The translations under genes and the position numbers were made by a program. This document shows positions 1-12,500 of a stretch of 64,000 nt of DNA, in pieces. Every line of letters begins with the position of its first letter. Within the stretch, counting starts at the first letter, position 1. Under the pieces are notes generated by a model. It saw only the letters and a program-made list of their open reading frames with translations. It ran no database searches and had not been told where the DNA came from. The stretch spans positions 2,294,001 to 2,358,000 of the forward strand of contig NC_085886.1 in the NCBI RefSeq assembly GCF_035222275.1, read 5' to 3'. This DNA comes from Podospora bellae-mahoneyi (lineage: Eukaryota > Ascomycota > Sordariomycetes > Sordariales > Podosporaceae).

Positions 1-215
1 CTTGATCTACCCACCAGTGTCCACCACCCAACCCCAAACCCCATCAATACCGCTACCGTGCCCGCAGTCATCAACCTAGGAGATAACTGAATGAGTCAAC
101 GCAAAAGGCAAACAACGGTGCTGAAGAAAAAAGAAGAAAAACACCACGAAAAAACAGGCCGGGAATCGTCCAGTTCACAAGTGTTGCCGGGGTAGTAGCG
201 AAAATAACAAATGCC

Positions 216-2591
216 TTACGTCGTGTTTCGTTTTTTGCCGCCACATAATCTGCTGATGAAGCCTCCGATGATGTCCACAAAGAGCAGCCGGAAAAAGGCC
301 TGGATCCAGCTCACCCCATTGTGCTCAACGCCCGTCGTTCGGTTCGATACTGGACTTGTAACCCTAGGAATCTCTTGTTCAACTTCGGGTGCTGGAGCGG
401 CTCTCTTCTTGAGGCTGTTGGTGTTGTTGGCCGACTCAAGGGCCGTGGTATGCGATGATTCGGCAATCTCATCGTCGGTGGCTCTCTCTCCGACAGCCAC
501 AGGTGCAGGAGCAGCGGACCTATCGTCAGGGACCTGTGCTTCGGCTTCGTCGGCTACCTTGGAAGTGTTAGAATAATCCTCAAGCGAAAGGCCGTTGGCT
601 TTCATAGGTGCAGCGTCGCCAGAGGCCTCGAGCGGCGGTGTGTCCCTGAACAGAATATCGCTGGCGGTCTTAGGGGCTTCGGCGGTCCTAGGGCTGATGC
701 TATCCTTCAGGGAAACACCTTCGTCATCTTCTTCCGATCGGGGCTTCAAAGAGCTGGGCCTGGACTTCATTTCTGGGTTAGAAAATACAATAGGTGATGG
801 GGTAGTTCCGTTTTCCTCGCTGGCGGGCTCTTCGGCTTCCGAAATGACTTGAAGGGAGGGCGACACCGGGACGGAGGACGCAGAGCCATGGGAGGGCCTA
901 GGTACCTCAAGATGCTGTGAGCCTCGATGGGAAGTGGGGATTGACGAATCGCCAAGGATGTAGTCGGTGATATCTTGCGTTCCTTCCAGGGGAGAGTTGA
1001 TGACAGGGGAAGGGGGGACGCCTTCAAAGGACGCCTGATCCTCGTTGAGACTCGTCTCCAGTTTACGTACTGTATCGATAATTTCCTCTCGGTTGGACGG
1101 GAAACGTTCCAGTGTGGGATCATTCAAGTCGATCTGATCAGGGTCAATGTCCTCCATTGGTGACCTGTCGTCGCTGTTTTCACGTCGCTCGACAGCATCA
1201 CCGGGCGTAGGGGGGCTGGGACACTCGTGAGGGAACAGCGGCGACTTGAGGGCAGGAAGCTCATCGCCTTGGCTGGCGCTTGGGGGGCCAAGGAGGTTGT
1301 CGTTGTCGTCGTCGTCGATATGGGGCTCCGAGATGAGGATGGCCTGTTGGTGTCAGTACTGTGTGCATACGTATCAACTAGGATGTGGAAGATCGTACAT
1401 CAACCCGGTCCAAAACTTCCGCGGTATCCGCAACTTCTGCAGCGGTTTCCGCGGTTTTGGACATGGGAGTAGGTGCCCTCTCGAGCAAGCCGTCTCTTGG
1501 ATCCTTTGCCGGGACTTCTTCGTGCAGAAGCGCGGCAGAATCAGCAACCTCGGCGGCAGTATTCACAAAGTCTGGAGTGCCAGCACCAGACTGTGTTCGG
1601 ATCTCTCGAGCCTTGATGGCTTCCAGTATGCTACCATTGGGCAACACAATGTTGGTAGTCGTGGAGTCCTTGACGCGAATCTTTGGGACGTCGCTCTCTT
1701 CAGACACCTCGGTCGATTCCTTGGGGTCTTCAGGCTTTTCTGTTACCGCGGTCGGTTCCTTGGATGCTTCAGGCTGTTCAGATGTCTCAGTTGCTTCATT
1801 TGGAGCCTGAGGAACCACCTCTGGCTGCTTTGGAGCTTCAACCTCCTTGGGCACACGAGTCTCCTCGACTGTCTCAGTAGGCTGCTTGGGAGCTTCATCC
1901 TCCTTGGCGGCCTCGACTGGCTGTTTGGGGGCTTGAGTCTCCTCAATTGACTGCATTGGAGCTTCAGCCTCCTTGGGTTCCTCCACCGGCTTCTTCGGGG
2001 TTGGGGTCTCTTCGACCACCTCAGTTGGCTTCAAAGGTTCGGTCTCATCAGGTACCTTGACTGACTCCTGCGGGGCCTGGGTCTCTTCAACCACCTCAAT
2101 TGGTTTGGAAGCCTCGGCCTCTTCAGGTTCTTCGGCTGACTCCTTTTGACCTTGAGACTTTTCGGGAAGCCCGGCTGGTTCATCGGAAGACTTTTCTTCG
2201 CCCACCACAGCCGGCTTCTTATCCTCGATCGAATCAGGTTTCGATCTGTCTACGTTAGTATGAGTGATGAATGGTATTTTGTGTGCCCTTACTCTTTTGG
2301 TGGTTGAATCTCCAGCTCGTGATTGGTGTTGCCAGAAGAATCAGTCACGGTTGGCTGACCCGGTGCCAGATCCCACCAATCACCGTTTCCAATGCGGAAT
2401 TTGTATTGGTGCTTGGATCCAATCTCACCAAGAACTTCTTTCGAAAAGACATGCTCGCCATTCTGATCGGTGGTGTAGGACATCTCCTCGGGAGCCCATG
2501 GTGGGTTCGAGAAGGTGCCGGCCACATAGATGGGCGGCTGCGTGCCGGGCTTATCGTATGTAACGACGACGGGAACCTTGTCCGACGGCAT
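216..2591 (-). CDS. CBM48 (AMPK-type glycogen-binding) domain protein
   Basis: Three exons (2591-2293, 2245-1399, 1343-216) give a 757-residue protein. Intron 1 has an ACTAAC branch point and intron 2 a GTACGA donor with CTGAC, and the frame is continuous across both. Residues about 5-95 form a CBM48 glycogen-binding domain of the AMPK-beta/Crp1-Mdg1 type: an early YVAGTFSNPPW block, then YKFRIGNGDWW and a DSSGNTNHEL end. Exon 2 is a low-complexity stretch of degenerate repeats about 25 residues long, built on EVVEET-AP-xx-P and very rich in Glu, Pro and Lys. Exon 3 is acidic and disordered and ends with a hydrophobic, aromatic segment (WIQAFFRLLFVDIIGG) followed by a basic tail, which could be a membrane or lipid anchor. 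A glycogen-linked or AMPK-like scaffold role follows from the family; no catalytic domain is visible. The gene diverges from iwr1. The domain call is firm and the function is not. Confidence 0.85.
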
Positions 2592-4171
2592 GGCGGGCGG
2601 GCGGTTGACGGGTGGATGTAATGGGTAGCCGGCAGGGAATTCGGATCAGGGACGAGATGACGGCGTCATCGAAGTACCACGGGTGATGAGGTGGTTCTGG
2701 GGATGCTGATGCTGGTTGATGATACCGAGCAGAAGAAGAGTAAACTGCTGGTGGTTGAGTTGACAACAGGTAAAGGAGAGAAAAGGTAGGTAAATGGGGT
2801 AAAAGAGGTAAGTAAAGGTAAGGTAGCGAGGTCGAGAATACGCCGCACCCAATTGTTTCAGGGCGAGTTCCCCTTCCAAGTTCCCATCACGCCACTGGCT
2901 CTGCGAGGGGTGTGGGACTTAATCAAGGCCGGCAGGAATCGCGCGGGGCAGAGTTGCACGGCAGAAGAGGCTAGAAGGAGCAATGCACCAAGCTACTGTC
3001 TTCACCGTCACTCTGAAAGATAAGGAAAGGGAGGGGGGGATGGAAGACCTACAACGATAGCGATGATAGCTCTGTCCCATCCACCGCAGGAAATCAAAGC
3101 GGTCTGAAGACTGAACACGGGCAGGCAATTCCAAAAAAATGTCGAGTCTCAAAATTTTATTTCGGCCTCACCGAACTCGGGGGGCTGGACAAAGAAATGG
3201 ACTCATAGTGCCGGCAAACACCAGCAGCTGAATTCCAAGCTGGGGTGGTTTCTCCTCCTCAAGCTCCTCCAAGCTGCTGCACGTCGACCCAAACGGCCAG
3301 GATATCCCAGCCTGAGCGGGCATGTTTTTGGGCGGGCACAAAGTAATGATAACGATATGAGGTACAGCAGTGGTCAGCAAGCTCCTCCAGCTGTTACTGA
3401 AATGCCCGTTAACTGGTGCTTGAACGGCCCATTAGCTCTGGAGCTAGCAGCTAGCGTCGATCCCCCGCCCGGTCCGCCAAGAACCGACAAGGCCTTTCAG
3501 TGCGTCATCGACAGCGGTGACAGGCCGGGCGCTGCTTGGCGGTAACCTTGGGCAAAAACCTCGACAAAATAATTACTGCCATCTCCCACCGCCTTATTTT
3601 CAGGTTCAACTGCAGGGTTCCATCTCTGCATCCCCTCACGACGACTCTTCTCCAAAGCTCCAGTTATATTAACAAATCCCATTTTTGACGTCGTCTTGGT
3701 TGTGGTCCTCGCTATCTTCTTGCATTAGTTCAGGCATTCATCAGGAGACTGGCCAGGTAGATATTTTGAAGACTGCTCTTCACCTGCTCTCTCATCTTTT
3801 TTCACTGCGAAACATTGTCGCAAAAACCACGCGAGATCTTGGACGGGACTCTTGGCATCAAATACATCAAATACCCCCTGTACCCTGGTTGACAACCGCT
3901 TCCCGACTGCTGTCTTGTCTCGGAAATATTCCAGAAATCAATTTTGGAGGAAGTGAATACACTTTGCATATCGACGCCCCCGACCCTCTTTTTTCCTGTA
4001 TCTCTCGGCAGGCTAGGCATCTTAAGAGCGCAAAAAAAAAGAAGGACCTGATTAGGCACCGTTAGGCTTCCAGCAACTCAACGTCCCCCATCGCCGTTGT
4101 CACCGCCCGCTCCAACACACCTCGCATCCGAAGCAGACCACGTCAAACCCACCACTTGCAACGTTCCGACA
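2592..4171. promoter_or_regulatory. divergent intergenic region, CBM48 gene / iwr1
   Basis: This 1.6-kb stretch lies between two start codons that point away from each other, so it should hold both promoters and 5' leaders. It contains short open frames only, with no recognisable domain or splice-consistent exon chain. The last 100 bases before iwr1 are C-rich, as is usual for a fungal leader. Confidence 0.6.
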
Positions 4172-5622
4172 ATGGCGGCACTACCCCCCGATACGATCCA
4201 GGTGAAGCGCAAACGTGGCATCGATGATGCCCCTGTCGACTTTCTCCGTGTGTGCCTCTAAACCTCGTCTATCCATGCGACCACGCTGTACTGACCAACT
4301 GTGTATCGCAGGGGTCGATAGGAGCAAGCGGTATCGCATCATCTCTGAGGAGGTCGGCTGGGTCTATCAGCGCAAGCAGGTTGCGTCCGAGCAGGAAAAG
4401 AAGCCAAAGCATGACGCCAGCCTTGGAGTTCCTACCATTGTGCCTACCCAGGAAGGCGATGAGAAGCGACTAAATCGCCCCAAGAAAAACCTCAGGGCCC
4501 CGAGCACCAATGCCTCCACGACGCTTGAGCCCGTGCCTGCGTTGGCGCCCGCAACAGTGCTGGCGCCGGAGGCATCCGATTCGAGCGACCAGACAGTTAA
4601 CTTGCGTAAATTCCACTTGTCGAGGCCCAACTCGTCACAACCATCTGCTGGCGTGACAAAGAAACGCGGTGCCACTGCCGTCTTCGTTGAGAGAGGCCCA
4701 AAGAGACAAAAATCCGCAATCCTGACCCCCCAGGTTGTGAAGGAGATTCTCGACCAACCCAACACAACACAATCCTCAACCAGTTCTTCGCCTGCCAAGG
4801 ATTTACCTTCATCCTCACAGGAAGCGGAGAAGAAGCCCGTTGTCTACAAGCGACCAGGAACCAAATCTAGGAACAAGACACCAGCATCCGAATCAGGAAC
4901 AACCGCGAAGCCCTCTGTACCCCCCTCCATGCACAATCGAAGAGCCGACATGGACGAGCTCTCCAGGGTTATGGATACCTGGACACTGGGTGAAATCAGC
5001 AAGAATCTAGACCGGGTGGAGCAACTCAATGCCAAATCGAAGTCCAGCCCAGCCAAGTCCCGGTTCCAACCAAAGGCACCCAAGCTCCGCTATCATGAGC
5101 GGCATCCGACAGAGAACGTGGCCCAACAGCAACGCGCTAAGGACCAAGCGGCCCCGGCTGCAGCTGCATCAACCTCTGCTATGGACATCGACATGATTGA
5201 CACCTCGGACGACGATGATTATGTGATTGAGACGTACGAGCGTGTCCCCGCTGAGCGGCTGCGGGACCAGGCGGTACCAGCCCACCGTATCGGGTTGCTT
5301 GTTTTTGACCATGAGCCCGATGTCGCCGACTTCTTTTACGGCAATGATGATGAAACCGATGATGAGTTCCCTGAAGATGAGGATGACGAGAACGGTGAGC
5401 AGCTTGAAGCCCTCAGCAAAATGTACCGCAAACGCTAACAGCTCTGCAGCGGAGAACTACTATGCCCATGAATATCCCGACGAGGAGCTCGAGTGGAGCG
5501 ATGAGTTTGATCACAACGCTTATCACTATGCAGCCCAGAATTTCTCAGAGAACGAGGAGTGGGACAACCGTGACTTTGCGGATGAAGCCTGGGATGCCGG
5601 CGACACAGTCAAGAACTTTTGA
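4172..5622 (+). CDS. iwr1: Iwr1-type RNA polymerase II nuclear import factor
   Basis: Three exons (4172-4247, 4312-5394, 5450-5622) give 443 residues. The start at 4172 was chosen because the short first exon supplies the family N-terminus, VKRKRGIDDAPVDFLRV, which reads through the intron into RSKRYR. The C-terminal Iwr1 domain holds an acidic DFFYGNDDETDDEF segment, then NYYAHEYPDEELEWSDEF and NAYHY across the last intron, ending in WDAGDTVKNF. In yeast, Iwr1 binds assembled RNA polymerase II in the cytoplasm and directs its nuclear import through an N-terminal bipartite signal; the KRKR cluster here fits that. The middle is disordered, rich in Ser, Pro and Lys. Intron 2 has a GTGAGC donor, a GCTAAC branch and a CTGCAG acceptor. 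The tRNA-Ala gene follows about 260 bases downstream. Confidence 0.88.
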
Positions 5623-5883
5623 AGGGCAACAAGCAGCGTTGATCTTATGAGTGGTGGTCTCCAGAGTTCGATGGGGAAAGCATTTTATACCAGTTATACA
5701 GGAAATGATACCCTGGGCATGTCCCGCGTTTAGTGTAGTTATTTACATGTTTTCTATGTCCACTAGTCTTTGTTGTGTTGTGTAGTTGGTCAGGGCAGTG
5801 TGGTAAGAGGACTTGCGAGGCATCTGTTTGAGATTAGTTAGCTAGAAGGGAGATTCCCAGAGAAAGTCTCCAGCAAATACTAC

Positions 5884-5979
5884 GGGTGCATGGTCTAGTG
5901 GTATGATTTTCGCTTCGCACCCCTTCAAAAGGCGCGATTACATTGTGAACGGTCCCCGGTTCAATCCCGGGTGCATCCA
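5884..5979 (+). tRNA. tRNA-Ala (anticodon CGC), intron-containing
   Basis: The sequence folds as a full cloverleaf. The acceptor strands 5884-5890 and 5972-5978 pair with a single G-U wobble at the third pair, which is the G3:U70 identity element of alanine tRNA, and A73 follows. The T arm is CCCGG-TTCAATC-CCGGG. The anticodon stem TTCGC pairs with GTGAA at 5945-5949. With a canonical intron after position 37 (5920-5943, 24 nt), the loop becomes TTCGCAT with anticodon CGC at 5916-5918. The intron contains GCG, which can pair with the anticodon as in other eukaryotic pre-tRNAs. The box A region (TGGTCTAGTGG) and box B (GGTTCAATCC) are present. Confidence 0.85.
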
Positions 5980-6976
5980 AATTTCTTTTGCCCAACTTTA
6001 GTGTCAAGTTGACACTATTTTGGCTTTGTCTTTTTGGGACTTTGGTTTCGTTCTGGTCACTAACCCACCGGCCTCCAACAGAAAACAATAGCACTTTGTG
6101 TGTTAATCCGCCGAGTCCGTTCTTTTAGGACGTGAGACATACAACTTCCAATTTCTCGGGCCCGTCGGAGAAGTCTTCAGCACTTGGCCACTCTCATGCT
6201 TTTTTGGCGGTTCAAATACTAGTTCATGAGCCTCAAGCAACCTCACCTGTTTATTCCGTCGAAACCTGAGGTTTCCATCGCATAACAATGGCCTTCGTTC
6301 CTGCCAAAATAACACATCTCGTCAGGCTGCGTCATAGATATATCATGGGAAGGTACAAGGCTCTGTGTGGTGGAAGGGACATCCGGTAACCGCAAGTCTT
6401 CGGCGCCGTCCACCGGAGCAGCTATCATTATGGTACATAAATCACTTCCACATCATGAGTTTTCCGCACGTCTTTCGGGAGAAATCGTCTGTTACATCCT
6501 CGGGTCAGCCCAGAGTGACCCCGCTACCACCTCGTCTCAACGGTAGTGTCGATTGACCATAAGCCCAGAATCCTCAAGTGGCGTTCCTCCGGCACAGAGG
6601 CGTGTAGCTACACTGACTTATTATCGTGTTCCTCACCGCGGAGATAAAAGCAGTCCGGGACCCAGCCCTGACGGACAGGTATGTGGCTTCACAGTTCCCT
6701 GGACCCCTATAACACTAAGACCTTTTTTCCCAGCCTTCGTGTTGTCTCTGCCCGTTCGATAATATTTCGACTTTAAACTTTGGCGTGCCCGAGTCGGGAT
6801 AGCCGGACCACACAGGGCAGCTGGTACTCTCTTAAGCTTGGTGTTGCCCCGGTCTCTTGGTAGCCTGGACTGGTCATGTCGATCGATTTCTGCTTTTTGA
6901 GGTCTCTCACAAAGATCGACAACGGTGTTTTCCCATCCTAAACTTGAACGACGACCACGCCGACAACGCCGCCGCG
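5980..6976. promoter_or_regulatory. intergenic region upstream of the phosphoesterase gene
   Basis: About 1 kb between the tRNA and the next start codon. It holds only short open frames without recognisable domains or coding signal. It should contain the promoter and leader of the phosphoesterase gene; I see no specific motif I could defend. Confidence 0.5.
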
Positions 6977-9545
6977 ATGAAGCTGTCCCGTGTTGGGGCC
7001 AGGCTGTTAGCTGTTGCCACGACGTTCGTCCCGGTGGTGGTGTTGGCTTGCGACGGTTGCTTCGGTCCCATTGAGGAGCATGCTTCGAAGCATGTGCGTG
7101 TCGTGAAACGCATGCAACCTGGGGCGCTGGATGCGAGCTATGGTCCTACAAGGCCGTTGCAATGGGGGCAGTTGAATGTGTTGCATACAGTCAGTTGAGC
7201 TTCCCCTTCTATTTTCGCCGATACATGACACTTCTTACCGCAGTTACAACAAAGGATACTGTATGGGTCTCTGCTCACACGTCAAAACCAGTCCGATACT
7301 CACGGATGGCTATCCGGCCACATCAAGGAGGCGAATTATGGCGCAGACTGGGGTGACTATGTCTCGTTTGTGGCAAGCATGAAAAGGACGGCCGAAGACC
7401 TCAAGGTGGACCTACTTCTTGTAGACTCTGGAGATCTTCATGATGGCACTGGCTTGAGTGACTCTACTACACCAAATGGAGAGATATCGAATGAGATCTT
7501 TGTCCAGCAGACCGGATATGATTTGCTGACTCTTGGTGCGTTCTTCATTTCCATTCATTCCCAAATTTTCTCATCAGTTCATGCTTACATCTGTGACTGA
7601 AGGTAACCATGAGTTGTATGCCTCCGAAGTGGCCTACCAGACATTCAACAATTTTAGCAGGGCCTGGGGTGACAAGTACTTGACTTCCAATGTAGAAATC
7701 ATGAACCCTGACACTCAGGAGTGGGAGCACATTGGAAAGACGCACAAGTACTTTACTACAAAACATGGTATGTCGCTTCCCCAATTTTCGGCTGGATAAG
7801 CGTAACTGATAGTCTTTCTCAGGCCTTCGCATCATGGCTTTCGGTGTTCTCTTTGACTTCACTGGTACGTGTCAGCCTTCACATCCGGAACGAGCATATC
7901 TAACCTGAGCAGCCAATACAAATGCCTCACGGATCACCAAGGCGGCGGATATGATCAAGCAGGACTGGTTCCAGCAAGCGGTTCATCATCCCAAACCTAT
8001 TGATGTCTTCGTTGTTCTTGGCCACAACTCAGCACGTCCTGGACGCCAGGCCAGTACCTTGAAGACTGTCTACTCTGCCATTCGGGAGGCCCATCCTGAC
8101 ACTCCGATTCAGATATTTGGTACGTATTGTCTGTTCGCATAGAGTGAGAGAAACCAACGTATCACAGGTGGGCATAGTCACATGCGGGACTTTGTTGTCT
8201 ATGACCAAAGCTCTACCGCTTTTGAATCTGGTCGATACTGCGAATCTCTTGGTTGGTTTTCCATGTCGGGCTTCAACTCTTCCAACAGCGGTTTTACTGG
8301 CCCTCTCAACCCCAAAGGCGTCCCCAACCCCAACCGAACGGCCGTTGTCGCCAACCCAGTGAACCCTACCCCCATCGACAAGAGGAGTAAGCAAAAAACC
8401 TCTCCCTTCCTCTACTCCCGTCGGTATCTCGACTGGAACCGTCTTACCTTTGACTATCACGCCCCCGGCTCGCAGTTCCTCCACAACGACATTCTCTCCC
8501 GCCCCAACTTCATCTCCTCCCCCTCTAGCTCATCTAACAGCTCATCCCAGCTGAAACAACTCGGTGCTCAAATCTCGTCTAGTATCACATCCTACCGCCA
8601 TCAATTGGGCTTGGGAAAGGTATATGGGTGCACGCCACAGACGTTTTGGGTGACCGGGGCGCCGTTCATGGCGCCGAACTCGATGTACACCTTTTTGGCG
8701 GACGCAATGGCCCATCAGATTCTGAACCCAAAGAGGGCAAAGGTTCCGAGGGTTCATATCAGCAATACGGGAATGGCGAGATTTGACTTGCACAAGGGAC
8801 CGTTCACGATGGATGATAGTTATATCACTTCGCCGTTTCCCAGCTTGGTGGTGTATATTCCCGAGGTGCCGTGGGAAATGGCGAGGGGGGTGCTGGAGCG
8901 GATGAATAAGAAGGGCGCGGGGCAGGGAAGGAGGGTTGAGTATAATACCACGTCTGTCGGTGACCCCAAGGGAAAGAGAGAATTTGGGGTCTGGCAAGGA
9001 GAGGAGTGTGTCAACCCACCGATAGAACAGTTTGGAGCTATGGGGAAGAGAATGGTCTTGGGGAAGAGGGTAGAAATTATGGGGGGTGCCGGTGGGTAAT
9101 AGTGGTGGGGGGAGGCAAGAGGTGTTGGAGGTGGGGTATACGACTGAGGATGACTTTGGGATGGACGGGGATGATACGATTCATGCGAGAATCGCCAACT
9201 ATGAGATTCCGGCCTATTTTGGGACTACCGCTGGGTTTCCGGAGTGGAAGAAGGGGGGGAGGAAGGGACGGAGGCAGGAGCCAAGGGTGGTGGATTTGGT
9301 TTTTAATGATTTGTAAGTTCTCCTTCCCTGGGAAATGAATGTGTGGATATGGGCCGACAATGGACAGTATCAACGATGATCTACTTGCCGCACTTGGGGG
9401 GAACTACACGGCGGACGACATCAAGTTTTACATGGAGCCATCAAACTACACGCTGAGAGACTTCTTGGTGCCATATGTGGAACAAAACTGGCAGGCGGGG
9501 ATGCCGATGTGTGAGATTTCAGGGAGAAGGCCTCACGTTGGGTGA
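6977..9545 (+). CDS. secreted/vacuolar calcineurin-like metallophosphoesterase (YHR202W-like)
   Basis: Eight exons are supported: 6977-7189, 7292-7535, 7603-7767, 7823-7864, 7913-8119, 8168-9069, 9122-9312 and 9368-9545, giving about 713 residues. A signal peptide (MKLSRVGARLL then a Val/Ala-rich core) comes first. The metallophosphatase motifs follow in order: D73-T-H75-G-W, GD119LHDG, GNHE at 153-156, a later GHNSARPG, and GGHSH with H293 and H295. This order, and the C-terminal GYTTEDDFG and NYEIPAYFG blocks, match the fungal 5'-nucleotidase-like phosphoesterase family that includes yeast vacuolar YHR202W. The substrate is unknown. Splices up to exon 6 and between exons 7 and 8 (VFND/FINDDL) are clean. 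The exon 6 to 7 join needs a frame change; a 52-nt intron 9070-9121 restores it, but its acceptor and branch point are weak, so the exact boundary is uncertain. Confidence 0.85.
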
Positions 9546-12500
9546 ACGGGGGGGGGCAAAGTTTTATTAAGTTTTTGTGTTCTTTTTTATTTTTTGGGTG
9601 ACGTTGATGGGAGTGAAAAAGTAGGTACAGAAAAGCTGTGCGAGATATGACTTTGAATTGTGTTAATTTACGGATGGGAAAATCGAAGGAGGACGGCGAT
9701 CCGGGTGATTATAGACGTGTTTTTCGAACGAAATTTTAGAGCATTGGCTTGGACTGTGATGTGGTGGGGAAATACAATAATGTTTAATGATCATTTGAAC
9801 AATGAATGCACGGATTTTATCATGTCATGTGTCTCTTGATGACCTAGAGGGCCCATCCCTAGCCAGTTCAAAAGCCTTGTTTTATCGGATATTGGTCATT
9901 TCTATCAACATAGTGAAGAGGCATTGGCAACAATCCATCAATGATTTGCCTCCGGACCTTAGTTTTCATCCTCATACAAGTCAGCTATATTTCCTCGGCC
10001 ATGTCTTGTGTGTCTTCTGACACGGTATCAGACCAGGACTTCTGCCTTTCATCTCGATACATATGTAGCGGTTCATCTCTTCGCGGTGGGATTCTGGTAT
10101 TGTGGTTGAGATGGAGTCTGCAGTTGTCGACCTTGTCTATTTGATGTGTGTTGGGAATCGCAGGGTTTTTCTAACATGAAGCTCGGGGTTAGTTGGGTTT
10201 TGTTTGTGGTATAGGTAGATAGTCTTCGGGATGTTTGAGTGTGGAGGGGATTATGCTAGGTAGAGGAAGGATACACAGGTAGTTATTTGCAAGCTTTGAA
10301 TGGTGTCCGTTTTATTATTCGTGTTACTATTTTCTCTTTTTTGGGGAGTGTCTATTTTTCTTTACATATTGTTGCTTTTTTTCTTCGCGAGGGTGGGGGC
10401 TTGTCTTTCTATGAGTGTTTTTGTGTTCAGAAGACGTGAGTGGTATTTATGTTTATGTTTGACCTTGGCTACTGCATCAGGGATGGTGGTCCTCGGCAAG
10501 GCTCGAAGTGAGATGAAGAAACATCAGAGCTTGATATCTGGATAATTCTACTGTAAGTTCTATGTGACTATACGCGTACTCTGATAACGGATAATGTTCA
10601 ACTGTGGAATCTCATCATGTATATAGAGATCTTCCACCCCCTTTAGGCAGGTGCCTGCCGAGTGTTGAACAGTGGAAGGTGCACCCAATGTCCATCTAAT
10701 CTGTATGTTGCCTGCCTGCCCAGGTACAATGAGAATTTCGACTGAGGCAGTTGCGATGTTGCTAGGCTGGGAAGGAACAGGACAGGGGCTGCCTTCCATC
10801 TCTGGCTGAGTAAAGGTGATGGTCAGGCTGCCAGTCTGGATGGACGTTTCCTCTCTTTGCCGGTGTGCCCCCGCATGACTTTTTCTTTCCCAAGCATCTT
10901 CACCATCAATGTACGATCCCTGCCACCGCGCAATACACCATCAAGCGGCCTATTTATTGACAATATAACAGAAATTCTACTTCCAACCACGTCTCTAAAC
11001 TGAAGCGGAAGCGGGCGTTTCATCCGAGGCAGTCGCCGACAAGCCGAGAACCAGTTTTCCAATTTCCCCAGCACAAGAGCATATCACTTGTTCCTTATCC
11101 CGACGCATGGCTGGTCGAATCAACAAAACAGACTGTCCAGACGATCTGCTGCCGTCGAACCGCCATCGTCATCTTCAATGTGTTGATCAGTTCATGTCCT
11201 TGGATCAACAACTTGCTCCCCATATGTTCATCCCAACTTTTAACAACACTCCAACTCCATGAGCATCGAATCATGTGAACGGCGTGGCGAGTTGGGCTAT
11301 CCAAACTGTCATCTAGCTGGCAATGCAGGTCTCGGCGACCGGCAACGGAAAGTGTTAGACATCTGAAAGGATGACACTGAGCGCTCGACGGTAAGGCGTG
11401 TATGTACAGTACATACCTGTTCAAACCTTACTCCAGACCGACAGACACTGACATAGCTGCTAGCCCCTGCCTCGCCTCCATCACAAGACAAACCCATTCA
11501 CCGAGATCACGCCAGGCAGACCGTCCCCACCGGACTACTCACATGTAGGCCGTTTGCCGTTTGAGCTCTTTGCCGGAATGACGTCGCGGCGCGGCAACGG
11601 CTCAGCGTCCGTTGGCGGTGACTAGAGAGCGTTTCTTTCGACGTGCCTTTCAACAGTGCGTCATTATAGCGATACTGGGTCAAGGCGGCTAGTGACACCT
11701 GTCCGGTCTCTGCCTGGGTTTCCTTGGTACCTGTCAAAGCAGCTGTCAAGCGATATCGCATTCTGAGATGGCATTGATGTGTTTTGGGGCAGATTTCCGG
11801 CAACTGACTAACCCCCTAACAGCCTCGACCAGGTCTCGCAGGCAACAAGGCAATACCGGCTCGCGCCGTTGAATGACACGGGGACATTCGGCCTCTGCCA
11901 CTTTTGCCCGCCGCGCCGACCGTCTTGTCCCTGTCTGCCGTTGTCACGAACACCTCGCTAGCGTCAAAAAAGCTTAACTCATGTTAAACCACAAGCTTGC
12001 CCCTGAGCTCCTGCTGCGCCCGTATCAGAGGCTAACAAGGGGCATGCATGGGGAGAACAAAAGATCGTTTCGAACCCGATCATTCGATCGCCACTTTCTC
12101 GGCCCTCAATCCCTCTTCCGATACTTGTTCGTTATGCAGTTCAACAGCCAGGTCAGCGGCTAATGCCGGACAATGTGCTCACGATCGAGCTGTATCCTCA
12201 CCTTTAGCAACGTCCAGAGCTACAGCTTCCAAATTGGATCGTCCCGAGTTTGGCTGCCCATGTTCGCATCGGTTAGGCAGTGCAGCTTTTCTTTCTGCTA
12301 CCATAGTTCCCGCGTTGGTCATGAGGCAGATGTGGTGGCGGGACATGATCCAGGAGGTCCGGCGGAAACCCGAAGCCTGTTCATTTGGGCGAGACATTTG
12401 ACGCCTCCCGCTTGCTGACGCTGAAGATGAGAGAATATGTTCCCGGATACTCATTCTACCCCCATAGTGGCCCATCCCACACCGGGACCCGCAAGCGAAA

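Noticed and set aside
1385-1810. 141-codon plus frame (Ser/Ala-rich)
   Set aside because: Antisense shadow of the repetitive exon 2 of the CBM48 gene.
5834-6094. 86-codon minus frame containing DAPGIEPGT
   Set aside because: It is the antisense translation of the tRNA-Ala gene, a well-known source of false proteins.
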